In this document: positions 32,969 through 33,321 of the stretch, in pieces
How the letters are laid out: each line of letters starts with the position of its first letter
Position numbering within the stretch: the stretch's first letter is position 1
DNA from: Pygmaiobacter sp.
GTDB taxonomy: Bacteria > Bacillota > Clostridia > Oscillospirales > Ruminococcaceae
Reading direction: 5' to 3'
Length of the DNA: 33,321 bases
NCBI GenBank assembly: GCA_028689835.1
Contig: JAQVCK010000008.1
Location: forward strand, 1-33,321
Translations under genes and position numbers: made by a program
Notes under the pieces: model-generated
What the model was told of the DNA's origin: nothing
What the model saw: only the letters and a program-made list of their open reading frames with translations
The model's database searches: none

Positions 32969-33321
32969 CTATTTCAGTAACGTGATGTTGCCGATTAGCG
33001 GTAGCTGTTTTGCCCGGCCATTCGCCGCATTGACAATGCCAAGGACCATCAACACAATCGTCAAAATCCAGGCAAGGTTCATCAGCCCGACCAAAAAATT
33101 CAACCGCCAAGAAATCGCCAGCAAAACCGCACCGACTATTCTGAGCACAAGCCCGAGCAGAATTTCTACAATCAATAGCACCAAGCCCTGGTTTGCATGA
33201 AAACGCGCAAACTTGGACTCTTTTGCCCCCAGCAGTGGCACCAACGCCAAAATGCCAAGATAAGCAAGCACTGCCATTGTTTTATTTTGCTGAATATCCG
33301 CAGGGTCAAACTCTTGCGTGG
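32969..33321 (-). CDS. DUF4870/Tic20-like membrane protein (3' part; N-terminus beyond right edge)
   Basis: Three hydrophobic segments: AVLAYLGILALVPLLG, then FHANQGLVLLIVEILLGLVLRIVGAVLLAI, and LVGLMNLAWILTIVLMVLGIVNA. The pattern of a short first helix, KFARFHANQGLVL and a C-terminal NAANGRAKQLPLIG is that of the DUF4870/Tic20-like family. An ATG at 33277 could be a start, but the same frame continues with no stop to the window end and encodes TQEFDPADIQQNK before that Met; family members often have a similar acidic lead-in and an N-terminal zinc ribbon. So the gene is probably longer and cut here. Function unknown. Confidence 0.85.
   Translation of the reverse strand, partial: TQEFDPADIQQNKTMAVLAYLGILALVPLLGAKESKFARFHANQGLVLLIVEILLGLVLRIVGAVLLAISWRLNFLVGLMNLAWILTIVLMVLGIVNAANGRAKQLPLIGNITLLK

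Noticed and set aside
31563-33110. Longer patatin protein starting at 33110
   Set aside because: The extra 90 residues have no family similarity, run through the DUF4870-like gene and the patatin promoter, and the family start MKTALVLSGGG at 32840 has a ribosome site.

Overview
The window reads as chromosomal DNA of a low-to-moderate GC Gram-positive anaerobe of class Clostridia, probably Oscillospiraceae (Faecalibacterium/Subdoligranulum-like). The placement rests on GC-rich genes between AT-rich spacers, strong AGGAGG-type ribosome binding sites, sigma-A promoters, a VanR/VanS-like two-component pair, a Cys-type glutathione peroxidase with an OhrR-type regulator, and the general look of the proteins. 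It is an inference; no rRNA or other marker gene is present. I see no tRNA, rRNA, CRISPR array, transposase or prophage gene.

Layout. 1-1408: a two-component system on the minus strand (kinase cut by the left edge). 1710-2009: an AT-rich orphan gene with two CxxC pairs. 2129-3916: a TetR-controlled operon (membrane protein, cysteine-rich flavin reductase, TetR regulator) behind a promoter with nested operators. 3998-5154: an ICMT-like methyltransferase and a membrane-anchored XRE regulator. 5261-6019: gpmA. 6344-7333: a membrane diguanylate cyclase.

7417-18982 is the core of the window: an eight-gene minus-strand cluster in transcription order argG-argC-argJ-argB-argD-argF-carA-carB. It carries the acetyl-cycle route to ornithine, carbamoyl phosphate synthesis, citrulline formation and argininosuccinate synthesis. 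argH, argR and a separate argA are not in the window. Two things stand out. CarB is fused in frame to a C-terminal diaminopimelate epimerase (DapF) domain that lacks the first catalytic cysteine. argG has an in-frame amber codon 42 codons before its natural end. A 437-bp AT-rich leader upstream of argG holds a strong promoter and several ArgR-box-like sites.

19420-33321 is a set of short units: an aldo/keto reductase with ferredoxin-like clusters, a GNAT acetyltransferase, a Cache-GGDEF cyclase, a gpx-ohrR peroxide-defence operon with candidate operators, an M20 amidohydrolase, an AraC/GyrI-type regulator, a second GNAT, a tetR-zinc ribbon-TfoX_C operon divergent from a DJ-1/PfpI gene, a methyl-accepting chemotaxis protein, a patatin-like phospholipase, and a DUF4870-like membrane protein cut by the right edge. 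Most convergent gene pairs are separated by strong, often perfect, inverted repeats that look like bidirectional terminators.
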